A stretch of DNA of 64,000 nucleotides from Tubulanus polymorphus (GCF_964204645.1 NC_134035.1:7812501-7876500); one strand, 5' to 3'. Counted from the stretch's first letter, positions 22,745 through 35,626 are shown. The notes: generated from the sequence alone by a model not told the origin. Translations and numbers: made by a program.

Positions 22745-22862
22745 GTCTACAGCACCCGGTATTCCCAGGCGGTCACCCATCCAAGTACTAACCGGGCCCG
22801 ACGTTGCTTAACTTCGGTGATCGGACGAGAACCGGTGCTTTCAACGTGGTATGGCCGTAGAC
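22745..22862 (-). rRNA. 5S rRNA: 5S rRNA, copy 41
   Basis: Consensus. Class B spacer; -13 T, with a private change in the 5' flank (CAAAGCGG for CAAAACGG in gene sense). Confidence 0.98.
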
Positions 22863-23299
22863 AACAAAACGTATAAATCTAACCGCTTTGATATTACCTT
22901 CTCGATAGGATCGCCACCTCAGCGAGGCATCCACTTTTTATGTCTCTTTTAACACAGTTTCAATTGCTCAACTGATAAAACCAGGTACAATTATCCATTC
23001 GCTCCATCGAAAGATGTAGAAACAAACGCCTTTCCCTTCGCTCAAGGATCGGCGTTGAATAAGGCGGAGGAAACTATGAGAACAGCTACTTAGCAACACA
23101 ATCTGTGACGTCACATTACCAGAAAACATCCAATCTTCTATCTAACAAAGTATCGATTTGGGAATATATCCGCGACAACAAAATTTTGACAGCTTCGTTC
23201 AACTAATGGCGAAAACAAACAAGCAAATAAACAAACAAATAAACGGCTGTTTGCGAGTGCTTTTAATTTTTGAAATAAATCGAGCAAAATTTGAAAAAA

Positions 23300-23417
23300 G
23301 TCTACAGCACCCGGTATTCCCAGGCGGTCACCCATCCAAGTACTAACCGGGCCCGACGTTGCTTAACTTCGGTGATCGGACGAGAACCGGTGCTTTCAAC
23401 GTGGTATGGCCGTAGAC
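23300..23417 (-). rRNA. 5S rRNA: 5S rRNA, copy 42
   Basis: Consensus. Class B spacer with the CCGCG variant (also at copies 46, 48 and 52); -13 T. Confidence 0.98.
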
Positions 23418-23856
23418 AACAAAACGTATAAATCTAACCGTTTTGATATTACCTTCTCGATAGGATCGCCACCTCAGCGAGGCATCCACTTTTTATGTCT
23501 CTTTTAACACAGTTTCAATTGCTCAACTGATAAAACCAGGTACAATTATCCATTCGCTCCATCGAAAGATGTAGAAACAAACGCCTTTCCCTTCGCTCAA
23601 GGATCGGCGTTGAATAAGGCGGAGGAAACTATGAGAACAGCTACTTAGCAACACAATCTGTGACGTCACATTACCAGAAAACATCCAATCTTCTATCTCT
23701 AACAAAGTATCGATTTGGGAATATATCTGCGACAACAAAATTTTGACGGCTTCGTTCAACTAATGGCGAAAACGAACAAGCAAATAAACAAACAAATAAA
23801 CGGCTGTTTACGAGTGCTTTTAATTTTTGAAATAAATCGAGCAAAATTTGAAAAAA

Positions 23857-23974
23857 GTCTACAGCACCCGGTATTCCCAGGCGGTCACCCATCCAAGTAC
23901 TAACCGGGCCCGACGTTGCTTAACTTCGGTGATCGGACGAGAACCGGTGCTTTCAACGTGGTATGGCCGTAGAC
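23857..23974 (-). rRNA. 5S rRNA: 5S rRNA, copy 43
   Basis: Consensus. Class A spacer; -13 T. Confidence 0.98.
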
Positions 23975-24411
23975 AACAAAACGTATAAATCTAACCGTTT
24001 TGATATTACCTTCTCGATAGGATCGCCACCTCAGCGAGGCATCCACTTTTTATGTCTCTTTTAACACAGTTTCAATTGCTCAACTGATAAAACCAGGTAC
24101 AATTATCCATTCGCTCCATCGAAAGATGTAGAAACAAACGCCTTTCCCTTCGCTCAAGGATCGGCGTTGAATAAGGCGGAGGAAACTATGAGAACAGCTA
24201 CTTAGCAACACAATCTGTGACGTCACATTACCAGAAAACATCCAATCTTCTATCTAACAAAGTATCGATTTGGGAATATATCTGCGACAACAAAATTTTG
24301 ACGGCTTCGTTCAACTAATGGCGAAAACGAACAAGCAAATAAACAAACAAATAAACGGCTGTTTACGAGTGCTTTTAATTTTTGAAATAAATCGAGCAAA
24401 ATTTGAAAAAA

Positions 24412-24529
24412 GTCTACAGCACCCGGTATTCCCAGGCGGTCACCCATCCAAGTACTAACCGGGCCCGACGTTGCTTAACTTCGGTGATCGGACGAGAACC
24501 GGTGCTTTCAACGTGGTATGGCCGTAGAC
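24412..24529 (-). rRNA. 5S rRNA: 5S rRNA, copy 44
   Basis: Consensus. Mixed spacer of 437 bp: class A markers but no CT; -13 T. Confidence 0.98.
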
Positions 24530-24968
24530 AACAAAACGTATAAATCTAACCGTTTTGATATTACCTTCTCGATAGGATCGCCACCTCAGCGAGGCATCCA
24601 CTTTTTATGTCTCTTTTAACACAGTTTCAATTGCTCAACTGATAAAACCAGGTACAATTATCCATTCGCTCCATCGAAAGATGTAGAAACAAACGCCTTT
24701 CCCTTCGCTCAAGGATCGGCGTTGAATAAGGCGGAGGAAACTATGAGAACAGCTACTTAGCAACACAATCTGTGACGTCACATTACCAGAAAACATCCAA
24801 TCTTCTATCTCTAACAAAGTATCGATTTGGGAATATATCTGCGACAACAAAATTTTGACGGCTTCGTTCAACTAATGGCGAAAACGAACAAGCAAATAAA
24901 CAAACAAATAAACGGCTGTTTACGAGTGCTTTTAATTTTTGAAATAAATCGAGCAAAATTTGAAAAAA

Positions 24969-25086
24969 GTCTACAGCACCCGGTATTCCCAGGCGGTCAC
25001 CCATCCAAGTACTAACCGGGCCCGACGTTGCTTAACTTCGGTGATCGGACGAGAACCGGTGCTTTCAACGTGGTATGGCCGTAGAC
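24969..25086 (-). rRNA. 5S rRNA: 5S rRNA, copy 45
   Basis: Consensus. Class A spacer; -13 T. Confidence 0.98.
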
Positions 25087-25523
25087 AACAAAACGTATAA
25101 ATCTAACCGTTTTGATATTACCTTCTCGATAGGATCGCCACCTCAGCGAGGCATCCACTTTTTATGTCTCTTTTAACACAGTTTCAATTGCTCAACTGAT
25201 AAAACAAGGTACAATTATCCATTCGCTCCATCGAAAGATGTAGAAACAAACGCCTTTCCCTTCGCTCAAGGATCGGCGTTGAATAAGGCGGAGGAAACTA
25301 TGAGAACAGCTACTTAGCAACACAATCTGTGACGTCACATTACCAGAAAACATCCAATCTTCTATCTAACAAAGTATCGATTTGGGAATATATCCGCGAC
25401 AACAAAATTTTGACAGCTTCGTTCAACTAATGGCGAAAACAAACAAGCAAATAAACAAACAAATAAACGGCTGTTTGCGAGTGCTTTTAATTTTTGAAAT
25501 AAATCGAGCAAAATTTGAAAAAA

Positions 25524-25641
25524 GTCTACAGCACCCGGTATTCCCAGGCGGTCACCCATCCAAGTACTAACCGGGCCCGACGTTGCTTAACTTCGGTGAT
25601 CGGACGAGAACCGGTGCTTTCAACGTGGTATGGCCGTAGAC
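25524..25641 (-). rRNA. 5S rRNA: 5S rRNA, copy 46
   Basis: Consensus. Class B spacer with CCGCG and a private AAACAAGG; -13 T. Confidence 0.98.
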
Positions 25642-26080
25642 AACAAAACGTATAAATCTAACCGTTTTGATATTACCTTCTCGATAGGATCGCCACCTCA
25701 GCGAGGCATCCACTTTTTATGTCTCTTTTAACACAGTTTCAATTGCTCAACTGATAAAACCAGGTACAATTATCCATTCGCTCCATCGAAAGATGTAGAA
25801 ACAAACGCCTTTCCCTTCGCTCAAGGATCGGCGTTGAATAAGGCGGAGGAAACTATGAGAACAGCTACTTAGCAACACAATCTGTGACGTCACATTACCA
25901 GAAAACATCCAATCTTCTATCTCTAACAAAGTATCGATTTGGGAATATATCTGCGACAACAAAATTTTGACGGCTTCGTTCAACTAATGGCGAAAACGAA
26001 CAAGCAAATAAACAAACAAATAAACGGCTGTTTACGAGTGCTTTTAATTTTTGAAATAAATCGAGCAAAATTTGAAAAAA

Positions 26081-26198
26081 GTCTACAGCACCCGGTATTC
26101 CCAGGCGGTCACCCATCCAAGTACTAACCGGGCCCGACGTTGCTTAACTTCGGTGATCGGACGAGAACCGGTGCTTTCAACGTGGTATGGCCGTAGAC
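26081..26198 (-). rRNA. 5S rRNA: 5S rRNA, copy 47
   Basis: Consensus. Class A spacer; -13 G. Confidence 0.98.
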
Positions 26199-26635
26199 AA
26201 CAAAACGTATCAATCTAACCGTTTTGATATTACCTTCTCGATAGGATCGCCACCTCAGCGAGGCATCCACTTTTTATGTCTCTTTTAACACAGTTTCAAT
26301 TGCTCAACTGATAAAACCAGGTACAATTATCCATTCGCTCCATCGAAAGATGTAGAAACAAACGCCTTTCCCTTCGCTCAAGGATCGGCGTTGAATAAGG
26401 CGGAGGAAACTATGAGAACAGCTACTTAGCAACACAATCTGTGACGTCACATTACCAGAAAACATCCAATCTTCTATCTAACAAAGTATCGATTTGGGAA
26501 TATATCCGCGACAACAAAATTTTGACAGCTTCGTTCAACTAATGGCGAAAACAAACAAGCAAATAAACAAACAAATAAACGGCTGTTTGCGAGTGCTTTT
26601 AATTTTTGAAATAAATCGAGCAAAATTTGAAAAAA

Positions 26636-26753
26636 GTCTACAGCACCCGGTATTCCCAGGCGGTCACCCATCCAAGTACTAACCGGGCCCGACGTTGCTT
26701 AACTTCGGTGATCGGACGAGAACCGGTGCTTTCAACGTGGTATGGCCGTAGAC
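26636..26753 (-). rRNA. 5S rRNA: 5S rRNA, copy 48
   Basis: Consensus. Class B spacer with CCGCG; -13 T. First gene of the 2224-bp-offset duplication. Confidence 0.98.
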
Positions 26754-27192
26754 AACAAAACGTATAAATCTAACCGTTTTGATATTACCTTCTCGATAGG
26801 ATCGCCACCTCAGCGAGGCATCCACTTTTTATGTCTCTTTTAACACAGTTTCAATTGCTCAACTGATAAAACCAGGTACAATTATCCATTCGCTCCATCG
26901 AAAGATGTAGAAACAAACGCCTTTCCCTTCGCTCAAGGATCGGCGTTGAATAAGGCGGAGGAAACTATGAGAACAGCTACTTAGCAACACAATCTGTGAC
27001 GTCACATTACCAGAAAACATCCAATCTTCTATCTCTAACAAAGTATCGATTTGGGAATATATCTGCGACAACAAAATTTTGACGGCTTCGTTCAACTAAT
27101 GGCGAAAACGAACAAGCAAATAAACAAACAAATAAACGGCTGTTTACGAGTGCTTTTAATTTTTGAAATAAATCGAGCAAAATTTGAAAAAA

Positions 27193-27310
27193 GTCTACAG
27201 CACCCGGTATTCCCAGGCGGTCACCCATCCAAGTACTAACCGGGCCCGACGTTGCTTAACTTCGGTGATCGGACGAGAACCGGTGCTTTCAACGTGGTAT
27301 GGCCGTAGAC
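27193..27310 (-). rRNA. 5S rRNA: 5S rRNA, copy 49
   Basis: Consensus. Class A spacer; -13 G. Confidence 0.98.
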
Positions 27311-27749
27311 AACAAAACGTATCAATCTAACCGTTTTGATATTACCTTCTCGATAGGATCGCCACCTCAGCGAGGCATCCACTTTTTATGTCTCTTTTAA
27401 CACAGTTTCAATTGCTCAACTGATAAAACCAGGTACAATTATCCATTCGCTCCATCGAAAGATGTAGAAACAAACGCCTTTCCCTTCGCTCAAGGATCGG
27501 CGTTGAATAAGGCGGAGGAAACTATGAGAACAGCTACTTAGCAACACAATCTGTGACGTCACATTACCAGAAAACATCCAATCTTCTATCTCTAACAAAG
27601 TATCGATTTGGGAATATATCTGCGACAACAAAATTTTGACGGCTTCGTTCAACTAATGGCGAAAACGAACAAGCAAATAAACAAACAAATAAACGGCTGT
27701 TTGCGAGTGCTTTTAATTTTTGAAATAAATCGAGCAAAATTTGAAAAAA

Positions 27750-27867
27750 GTCTACAGCACCCGGTATTCCCAGGCGGTCACCCATCCAAGTACTAACCGG
27801 GCCCGACGTTGCTTAACTTCGGTGATCGGACGAGAACCGGTGCTTTCAACGTGGTATGGCCGTAGAC
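27750..27867 (-). rRNA. 5S rRNA: 5S rRNA, copy 50
   Basis: Consensus. Mixed spacer (CT, CGGC, AAAACG but TTTGCG); -13 T. Confidence 0.98.
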
Positions 27868-28304
27868 AACAAAACGTATAAATCTAACCGTTTTGATATT
27901 ACCTTCTCGATAGGATCGCCACCTCAGCGAGGCATCCACTTTTTATGTCTCTTTTAACACAGTTTCAATTGCTCAACTGATAAAACCAGGTACAATTATC
28001 CATTCGCTCCATCGAAAGATGTAGAAACAAACGCCTTTCCCTTCGCTCAAGGATCGGCGTTGAATAAGGCGGAGGAAACTATGAGAACAGCTACTTAGCA
28101 ACACAATCTGTGACGTCACATTACCAGAAAACATCCAATCTTCTATCTAACAAAGTATCGATTTGGGAATATATCTGCGACAACAAAATTTTGACAGCTT
28201 CGTTCAACTAATGGCGAAAACAAACAAGCAAATAAACAAACAAATAAACGGCTGTTTGCGAGTGCTTTTAATTTTTGAAATAAATCGAGCAAAATTTGAA
28301 AAAA

Positions 28305-28422
28305 GTCTACAGCACCCGGTATTCCCAGGCGGTCACCCATCCAAGTACTAACCGGGCCCGACGTTGCTTAACTTCGGTGATCGGACGAGAACCGGTGCTT
28401 TCAACGTGGTATGGCCGTAGAC
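28305..28422 (-). rRNA. 5S rRNA: 5S rRNA, copy 51
   Basis: Consensus. Class B spacer; -13 T. Confidence 0.98.
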
Positions 28423-28859
28423 AACAAAACGTATAAATCTAACCGTTTTGATATTACCTTCTCGATAGGATCGCCACCTCAGCGAGGCATCCACTTTTTA
28501 TGTCTCTTTTAACACAGTTTCAATTGCTCAACTGATAAAACCAGGTACAATTATCCATTCGCTCCATCGAAAGATGTAGAAACAAACGCCTTTCCCTTCG
28601 CTCAAGGATCGGCGTTGAATAAGGCGGAGGAAACTATGAGAACAGCTACTTAGCAACACAATCTGTGACGTCACATTACCAGAAAACATCCAATCTTCTA
28701 TCTAACAAAGTATCGATTTGGGAATATATCCGCGACAACAAAATTTTGACAGCTTCGTTCAACTAATGGCGAAAACAAACAAGCAAATAAACAAACAAAT
28801 AAACGGCTGTTTGCGAGTGCTTTTAATTTTTGAAATAAATCGAGCAAAATTTGAAAAAA

Positions 28860-28977
28860 GTCTACAGCACCCGGTATTCCCAGGCGGTCACCCATCCAAG
28901 TACTAACCGGGCCCGACGTTGCTTAACTTCGGTGATCGGACGAGAACCGGTGCTTTCAACGTGGTATGGCCGTAGAC
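28860..28977 (-). rRNA. 5S rRNA: 5S rRNA, copy 52
   Basis: Consensus; counterpart of copy 48. Class B spacer with CCGCG; -13 T. Confidence 0.98.
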
Positions 28978-29416
28978 AACAAAACGTATAAATCTAACCG
29001 TTTTGATATTACCTTCTCGATAGGATCGCCACCTCAGCGAGGCATCCACTTTTTATGTCTCTTTTAACACAGTTTCAATTGCTCAACTGATAAAACCAGG
29101 TACAATTATCCATTCGCTCCATCGAAAGATGTAGAAACAAACGCCTTTCCCTTCGCTCAAGGATCGGCGTTGAATAAGGCGGAGGAAACTATGAGAACAG
29201 CTACTTAGCAACACAATCTGTGACGTCACATTACCAGAAAACATCCAATCTTCTATCTCTAACAAAGTATCGATTTGGGAATATATCTGCGACAACAAAA
29301 TTTTGACGGCTTCGTTCAACTAATGGCGAAAACGAACAAGCAAATAAACAAACAAATAAACGGCTGTTTACGAGTGCTTTTAATTTTTGAAATAAATCGA
29401 GCAAAATTTGAAAAAA

Positions 29417-29534
29417 GTCTACAGCACCCGGTATTCCCAGGCGGTCACCCATCCAAGTACTAACCGGGCCCGACGTTGCTTAACTTCGGTGATCGGACGA
29501 GAACCGGTGCTTTCAACGTGGTATGGCCGTAGAC
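29417..29534 (-). rRNA. 5S rRNA: 5S rRNA, copy 53
   Basis: Consensus; counterpart of copy 49. Class A spacer; -13 G. Confidence 0.98.
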
Positions 29535-29973
29535 AACAAAACGTATCAATCTAACCGTTTTGATATTACCTTCTCGATAGGATCGCCACCTCAGCGAGGC
29601 ATCCACTTTTTATGTCTCTTTTAACACAGTTTCAATTGCTCAACTGATAAAACCAGGTACAATTATCCATTCGCTCCATCGAAAGATGTAGAAACAAACG
29701 CCTTTCCCTTCGCTCAAGGATCGGCGTTGAATAAGGCGGAGGAAACTATGAGAACAGCTACTTAGCAACACAATCTGTGACGTCACATTACCAGAAAACA
29801 TCCAATCTTCTATCTCTAACAAAGTATCGATTTGGGAATATATCTGCGACAACAAAATTTTGACGGCTTCGTTCAACTAATGGCGAAAACGAACAAGCAA
29901 ATAAACAAACAAATAAACGGCTGTTTGCGAGTGCTTTTAATTTTTGAAATAAATCGAGCAAAATTTGAAAAAA

Positions 29974-30091
29974 GTCTACAGCACCTGGTATTCCCAGGCG
30001 GTCACCCATCCAAGTACTAACCGGGCCCGACGTTGCTTAACTTCGGTGATCGGACGAGAACCGGTGCTTTCAACGTGGTATGGCCGTAGAC
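29974..30091 (-). rRNA. 5S rRNA: 5S rRNA, copy 54 (G106A)
   Basis: G106A at 29986 turns the C69-G106 pair of helix V into a mismatch; its counterpart copy 50 lacks the change, so it arose after the duplication. Mixed spacer as at copy 50; -13 T. Confidence 0.97.
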
Positions 30092-30528
30092 AACAAAACG
30101 TATAAATCTAACCGTTTTGATATTACCTTCTCGATAGGATCGCCACCTCAGCGAGGCATCCACTTTTTATGTCTCTTTTAACACAGTTTCAATTGCTCAA
30201 CTGATAAAACCAGGTACAATTATCCATTCGCTCCATCGAAAGATGTAGAAACAAACGCCTTTCCCTTCGCTCAAGGATCGGCGTTGAATAAGGCGGAGGA
30301 AACTATGAGAACAGCTACTTAGCAACACAATCTGTGACGTCACATTACCAGAAAACATCCAATCTTCTATCTAACAAAGTATCGATTTGGGAATATATCT
30401 GCGACAACAAAATTTTGACAGCTTCGTTCAACTAATGGCGAAAACAAACAAGCAAATAAACAAACAAATAAACGGCTGTTTGCGAGTGCTTTTAATTTTT
30501 GAAATAAATCGAGCAAAATTTGAAAACA

Positions 30529-30646
30529 GTCTACAGCACCCGGTATTCCCAGGCGGTCACCCATCCAAGTACTAACCGGGCCCGACGTTGCTTAACTTCG
30601 GTGATCGGACGAGAACCGGTGCTTTCAACGTGGTATGGCCGTAGAC
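30529..30646 (-). rRNA. 5S rRNA: 5S rRNA, copy 55 (altered terminator)
   Basis: Consensus gene, but the terminator has C at 30527 on the plus strand, so the transcript would read GAC-UG-UUUU. T4 remains, so termination could still occur with a 3' tail about four bases longer. Class B spacer; -13 T. Confidence 0.97.
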
Positions 30647-31085
30647 AACAAAACGTATAAATCTAACCGTTTTGATATTACCTTCTCGATAGGATCGCCA
30701 CCTCAGCGAGGCATCCACTTTTTATGTCTCTTTTAACACAGTTTCAATTGCTCAACTGATAAAACCAGGTACAATTATCCATTCGCTCCATCGAAAGATG
30801 TAGAAACAAACGCCTTTCCCTTCGCTCAAGGATCGGCGTTGAATAAGGCGGAGGAAACTATGAGAACAGCTACTTAGCAACACAATCTGTGACGTCACAT
30901 TACCAGAAAACATCCAATCTTCTATCTCTAACAAAGTATCGATTTGGGAATATATCTGCGACAACAAAATTTTGACGGCTTCGTTCAACTAATGGCGAAA
31001 ACGAACAAGCAAATAAACAAACAAAAAAACGGCTGTTTACGAGTGCTTTTAATTTTTGAAATAAATCGAGCAAAATTTGAAAAAA

Positions 31086-31203
31086 GTCTACAGCACCCGG
31101 TATTCCCAGGCGGTCACCCATCCAAGTACTAACCGGGCCCGACGTTGCTTAACTTCGGTGATCGGACGAGAACCGGTGCTTTCAACGTGGTATGGCCGTA
31201 GAC
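31086..31203 (-). rRNA. 5S rRNA: 5S rRNA, copy 56
   Basis: Consensus. Class A spacer with private ACAAAAAAAC. Its own 5' flank has the 31-bp deletion; -13 G. Confidence 0.98.
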
Positions 31204-31241
31204 AACAAAACGTATCAATCTAACCGTTTTGATATTACCTT

Positions 31242-31243
31242 CA
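31242..31243. other. Junction of 31-bp spacer deletion (1 of 5)
   Basis: TACCTTC joins directly to ACTTTTTATG, removing the bases that correspond to 653-683 in the reference unit (-40 to -70 of the gene ending at 31203). The inverted repeat is lost and the TATA-like element kept. The spacer is 408 bp. One C is ambiguous at the junction. Confidence 0.95.
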
Positions 31244-31611
31244 CTTTTTATGTCTCTTTTAACACAGTTTCAATTGCTCAACTGATAAAACCAGGTACAA
31301 TTATCCATTCGCTCCATCGAAAGATGTAGAAACAAACGCCTTTCCCTTCGCTCAAGGATCGGCGTTGAATAAGGCGGAGGAAACTATGAGAACAGCTACT
31401 TAGCAACACAATCTGTGACGTCACATTACCAGAAAACATCCAATCTTCTATCTCTAACAAAGTATCGATTTGGGAATATATCTGCGACAACAAAATTTTG
31501 ACGGCTTCGTTCAACTAATGGCGAAAACAAACAAGCAAATAAACAAACAAATAAACGACTGTTTACGAGTGCTTTTAATTTTTGAAATAAATCGAGCAAA
31601 ATTTGAAAAAA

Positions 31612-31729
31612 GTCTACAGCACCCGGTATTCCCAGGCGGTCACCCATCCAAGTACTAACCGGGCCCGACGTTGCTTAACTTCGGTGATCGGACGAGAACC
31701 GGTGCTTTCAACGTGGTATGGCCGTAGAC
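31612..31729 (-). rRNA. 5S rRNA: 5S rRNA, copy 57
   Basis: Consensus. Downstream spacer is the 408-bp deletion form with AAAACA and GACTG; -13 T. Confidence 0.98.
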
Positions 31730-32168
31730 AACAAAACGTATAAATCTAACCGTTTTGATATTACCTTCTCGATAGGATCGCCACCTCAGCGAGGCATCCA
31801 CTTTTTATGTCTCTTTTAACACAGTTTCAATTGCTCAACTGATAAAACCAGGTACAATTATCCATTCGCTCCATCGAAAGATGTAGAAACAAACGCCTTT
31901 CCCTTCGCTCAAGGATCGGCGTTGAATAAGGCGGAGGAAACTATGAGAACAGCAACTTAGCAACACAATCTGTGACGTCACATTACCAGAAAACATCCAA
32001 TCTTCTATCTCTAACAAAGTATCGATTTGGGAATATATCTGCGACAACAAAATTTTGACGGCTTCGTTCAACTAATGGCGAAAACGAACAAGCAAATAAA
32101 CAAACAAATAAACGGCTGTTTACGAGTGCTTTTAATTTTTGAAATAAATCGAGCAAAATTTGAAAAAA

Positions 32169-32286
32169 GTCTACAGCACCCGGTATTCCCAGGCGGTCAC
32201 CCATCCAAGTACTAACCGGGCCCGACGTTGCTTAACTTCGGTGATCGGACGAGAACCGGTGCTTTCAACGTGGTATGGCCGTAGAC
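32169..32286 (-). rRNA. 5S rRNA: 5S rRNA, copy 58
   Basis: Consensus. Class A spacer with private CAGCAACTT; -13 G. Confidence 0.98.
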
Positions 32287-32723
32287 AACAAAACGTATCA
32301 ATCTAACCGTTTTGATATTACCTTCTCGACAGGATCGCCACCTCAGCGAGGCATCCACTTTTTATGTCTCTTTTAACACAGTTTCAATTGCTCAACTGAT
32401 AAAACCAGGTACAATTATCCATTCGCTCCATCGAAAGATGTAGAAACAAACGCCTTTCCCTTCGCTCAAGGATCGGCGTTGAATAAGGCGGAGGAAACTA
32501 TGAGAACAGCTACTTAGCAACACAATCTGTGACGTCACATTACCAGAAAACATCCAATCTTCTATCTAACAAAGTATCGATTTGGGAATATATCTGCGAC
32601 AACAAAATTTTGACAGCTTCGTTCAACTAATGGCGAAAACAAACAAGCAAATAAACAAACAAATAAACGGCTGTTTGCGAGTGCTTTTAATTTTTGAAAT
32701 AAATCGAGCAAAATTTGAAAAAA

Positions 32724-32841
32724 GTCTACAGCACCCGGTATTCCCAGGCGGTCACCCATCCAAGTACTAACCGGGCCCGACGTTGCTTAACTTCGGTGAT
32801 CGGACGAGAACCGGTGCTTTCAACGTGGTATGGCCGTAGAC
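32724..32841 (-). rRNA. 5S rRNA: 5S rRNA, copy 59
   Basis: Consensus. Class B spacer with private CTCGACAGG; -13 T. Confidence 0.98.
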
Positions 32842-33280
32842 AACAAAACGTATAAATCTAACCGTTTTGATATTACCTTCTCGATAGGATCGCCACCTCA
32901 GCGAGGCATCCACTTTTTATGTCTCTTTTAACACAGTTTCAATTGCTCAACTGATAAAACCAGGTACAATTATCCATTCGCTCCATCGAAAGATGTAGAA
33001 ACAAACGCCTTTCCCTTCGCTCAAGGATCGGCGTTGAATAAGGCGGAGGAAACTATGAGAACAGCTACTTAGCAACACAATCTGTGACGTCACATTACCA
33101 GAAAACATCCAATCTTCTATCTCTAACAAAGTATCGATTTGGGAATATATCTGCGACAACAAAATTTTGACGGCTTCGTTCAACTAATGGCGAAAACGAA
33201 CAAGCAAATAAACAAACAAATAAACGGCTGTTTACGAGTGCTTTTAATTTTTGAAATAAATCGAGCAAAATTTGAAAAAA

Positions 33281-33398
33281 GTCTACAGCACCCGGTATTC
33301 CCAGGCGGTCACCCATCCAAGTACTAACCGGGCCCGACGTTGCTTAACTTCGGTGATCGGACGAGAACCGGTGCTTTCAACGTGGTATGGCCGTAGAC
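33281..33398 (-). rRNA. 5S rRNA: 5S rRNA, copy 60
   Basis: Consensus. Class A spacer; -13 T. Confidence 0.98.
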
Positions 33399-33837
33399 AA
33401 CAAAACGTATAAATCTAACCGTTTTGATATTACCTTCTCGATAGGATCGCCACCTCAGCGAGGCATCCACTTTTTATGTCTCTTTTAACACAGTTTCAAT
33501 TGCTCAACTGATAAAACCAGGTACAATTATCCATTCGCTCCATCGAAAGATGTAGAAACAAACGCCTTTCCCTTCGCTCAAGGATCGGCGTTGAATAAGG
33601 CGGAGGAAACTATGAGAACAGCTACTTAGCAACACAATCTGTGACGTCACATTACCAGAAAACATCCAATCTTCTATCTCTAACAAAGTATCGATTTGGG
33701 AATATATCTGCGACAACAAAATTTTGACAGCTTCGTTCAACTAATGGCGTAAACAAACAAGCAAATAAACAAACAAATAAACGGCTGTTTGCGAGTGCTT
33801 TTAATTTTTGAAATAAATCGAGCAAAATTTGAAAAAA

Positions 33838-33955
33838 GTCTACAGCACCCGGTATTCCCAGGCGGTCACCCATCCAAGTACTAACCGGGCCCGACGTTGC
33901 TTAACTTCGGTGATCGGACGAGAACCGGTGCTTTCAACGTGGTATGGCCGTAGAC
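33838..33955 (-). rRNA. 5S rRNA: 5S rRNA, copy 61
   Basis: Consensus. Mixed spacer of 439 bp: CT and GTAAACA as in class C, but CAGC as in class B; -13 T. Confidence 0.98.
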
Positions 33956-34394
33956 AACAAAACGTATAAATCTAACCGTTTTGATATTACCTTCTCGATA
34001 GGATCGCCACCTCAGCGAGGCATCCACTTTTTATGTCTCTTTTAACACAGTTTCAATTGCTCAACTGATAAAACCAGGTACAATTATCCATTCGCTCCAT
34101 CGAAAGATGTAGAAACAAACGCCTTTCCCTTCGCTCAAGGATCGGCGTTGAATAAGGCGGAGGAAACTATGAGAACAGCTACTTAGCAACACAATCTGTG
34201 ACGTCACATTACCAGAAAACATCCAATCTTCTATCTCTAACAAAGTATCGATTTGGGAATATATCTGCGACAACAAAATTTTGACGGCTTCGTTCAACTA
34301 ATGGCGAAAACGAACAAGCAAATAAACAAACAAATAAACGGCTGTTTACGAGTGCTTTTAATTTTTGAAATAAATCGAGCAAAATTTGAAAAAA

Positions 34395-34512
34395 GTCTAC
34401 AGCACCCGGTATTCCCAGGCGGTCACCCATCCAAGTACTAACCGGGCCCGACGTTGCTTAACTTCGGTGATCGGACGAGAACCGGTGCTTTCAACGTGGT
34501 ATGGCCGTAGAC
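34395..34512 (-). rRNA. 5S rRNA: 5S rRNA, copy 62
   Basis: Consensus. Class A spacer; -13 G. Confidence 0.98.
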
Positions 34513-34951
34513 AACAAAACGTATCAATCTAACCGTTTTGATATTACCTTCTCGATAGGATCGCCACCTCAGCGAGGCATCCACTTTTTATGTCTCTTTT
34601 AACACAGTTTCAATTGCTCAACTGATAAAACCAGGTACAATTATCCATTCGCTCCATCGAAAGATGTAGAAACAAACGCCTTTCCCTTCGCTCAAGGATC
34701 GGCGTTGAATAAGGCGGAGGAAACTATGAGAACAGCTACTTAGCAACACAATCTGTGACGTCACATTACCCGAAAACATCCAATCTTCTATCTCTAACAA
34801 AGTATCGATTTGGGAATATATCTGCGACAACAAAATTTTGACACCTTCGTTCAACTAATGGCGTAAACAAACAAGCAAATAAACAAACAAATAAACGGCT
34901 GTTTGCGAGTGCTTTTAATTTTTGAAATAAATCGAGCAAAATTTGAAAAAA

Positions 34952-35069
34952 GTCTACAGCACCCGGTATTCCCAGGCGGTCACCCATCCAAGTACTAACC
35001 GGGCCCGACGTTGCTTAACTTCGGTGATCGGACGAGAACCGGTGCTTTCAACGTGGTATGACCGTAGAC
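34952..35069 (-). rRNA. 5S rRNA: 5S rRNA, copy 63 (C9U)
   Basis: C9U at 35061 changes the last pair of helix I from C-G to U-G, a mild change. Class C spacer with private ATTACCCG; -13 T. Confidence 0.97.
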
Positions 35070-35508
35070 AACAAAACGTATAAATCTAACCGTTTTGATA
35101 TTACCTTCTCGATAGGATCGCCACCTCAGCGAGGCATCCACTTTTTATGTCTCTTTTAACACAGTTTCAATTGCTCAACTGATAAAACCAGGTACAATTA
35201 TCCATTCGCTCCATCGAAAGATGTAGAAACAAACGCCTTTCCCTTCGCTCAAGGATCGGCGTTGAATAAGGCGGAGGAAACTATGAGAACAGCTACTTAG
35301 CAACACAATCTGTGACGTCACATTACCAGAAAACATCCAATCTTCTATCTCTAACAAAGTATCGATTTGGGAATATATCTGCGACAACAAAATTTTGACG
35401 GCTTCGTTCAACTAATGGCGAAAACGAACAAGCAAATAAACAAACAAATAAACGGCTGTTTACGAGTGCTTTTAATTTTTGAAATAAATCGTGCAAAATT
35501 TGAAAAAA

Positions 35509-35626
35509 GTCTACAGCACCCGGTATTCCCAGGCGGTCACCCATCCAAGTACTAACCGGGCCCGACGTTGCTTAACTTCGGTGATCGGACGAGAACCGGT
35601 GCTTTCAACGTGGTATGGCCGTAGAC
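35509..35626 (-). rRNA. 5S rRNA: 5S rRNA, copy 64
   Basis: Consensus. Class A spacer with private ATCGTGC close to the terminator; -13 T. Confidence 0.98.

Larger units (their letters stand above)
26461..30646. repeat. 4-unit duplication (offset 2224 bp)
   Basis: Spacer order B with CCGCG, A, mixed, B is present twice (genes starting 26636-28305 and 28860-30529), with the same -13 bases in order (T, G, T, T). Confidence 0.8.
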
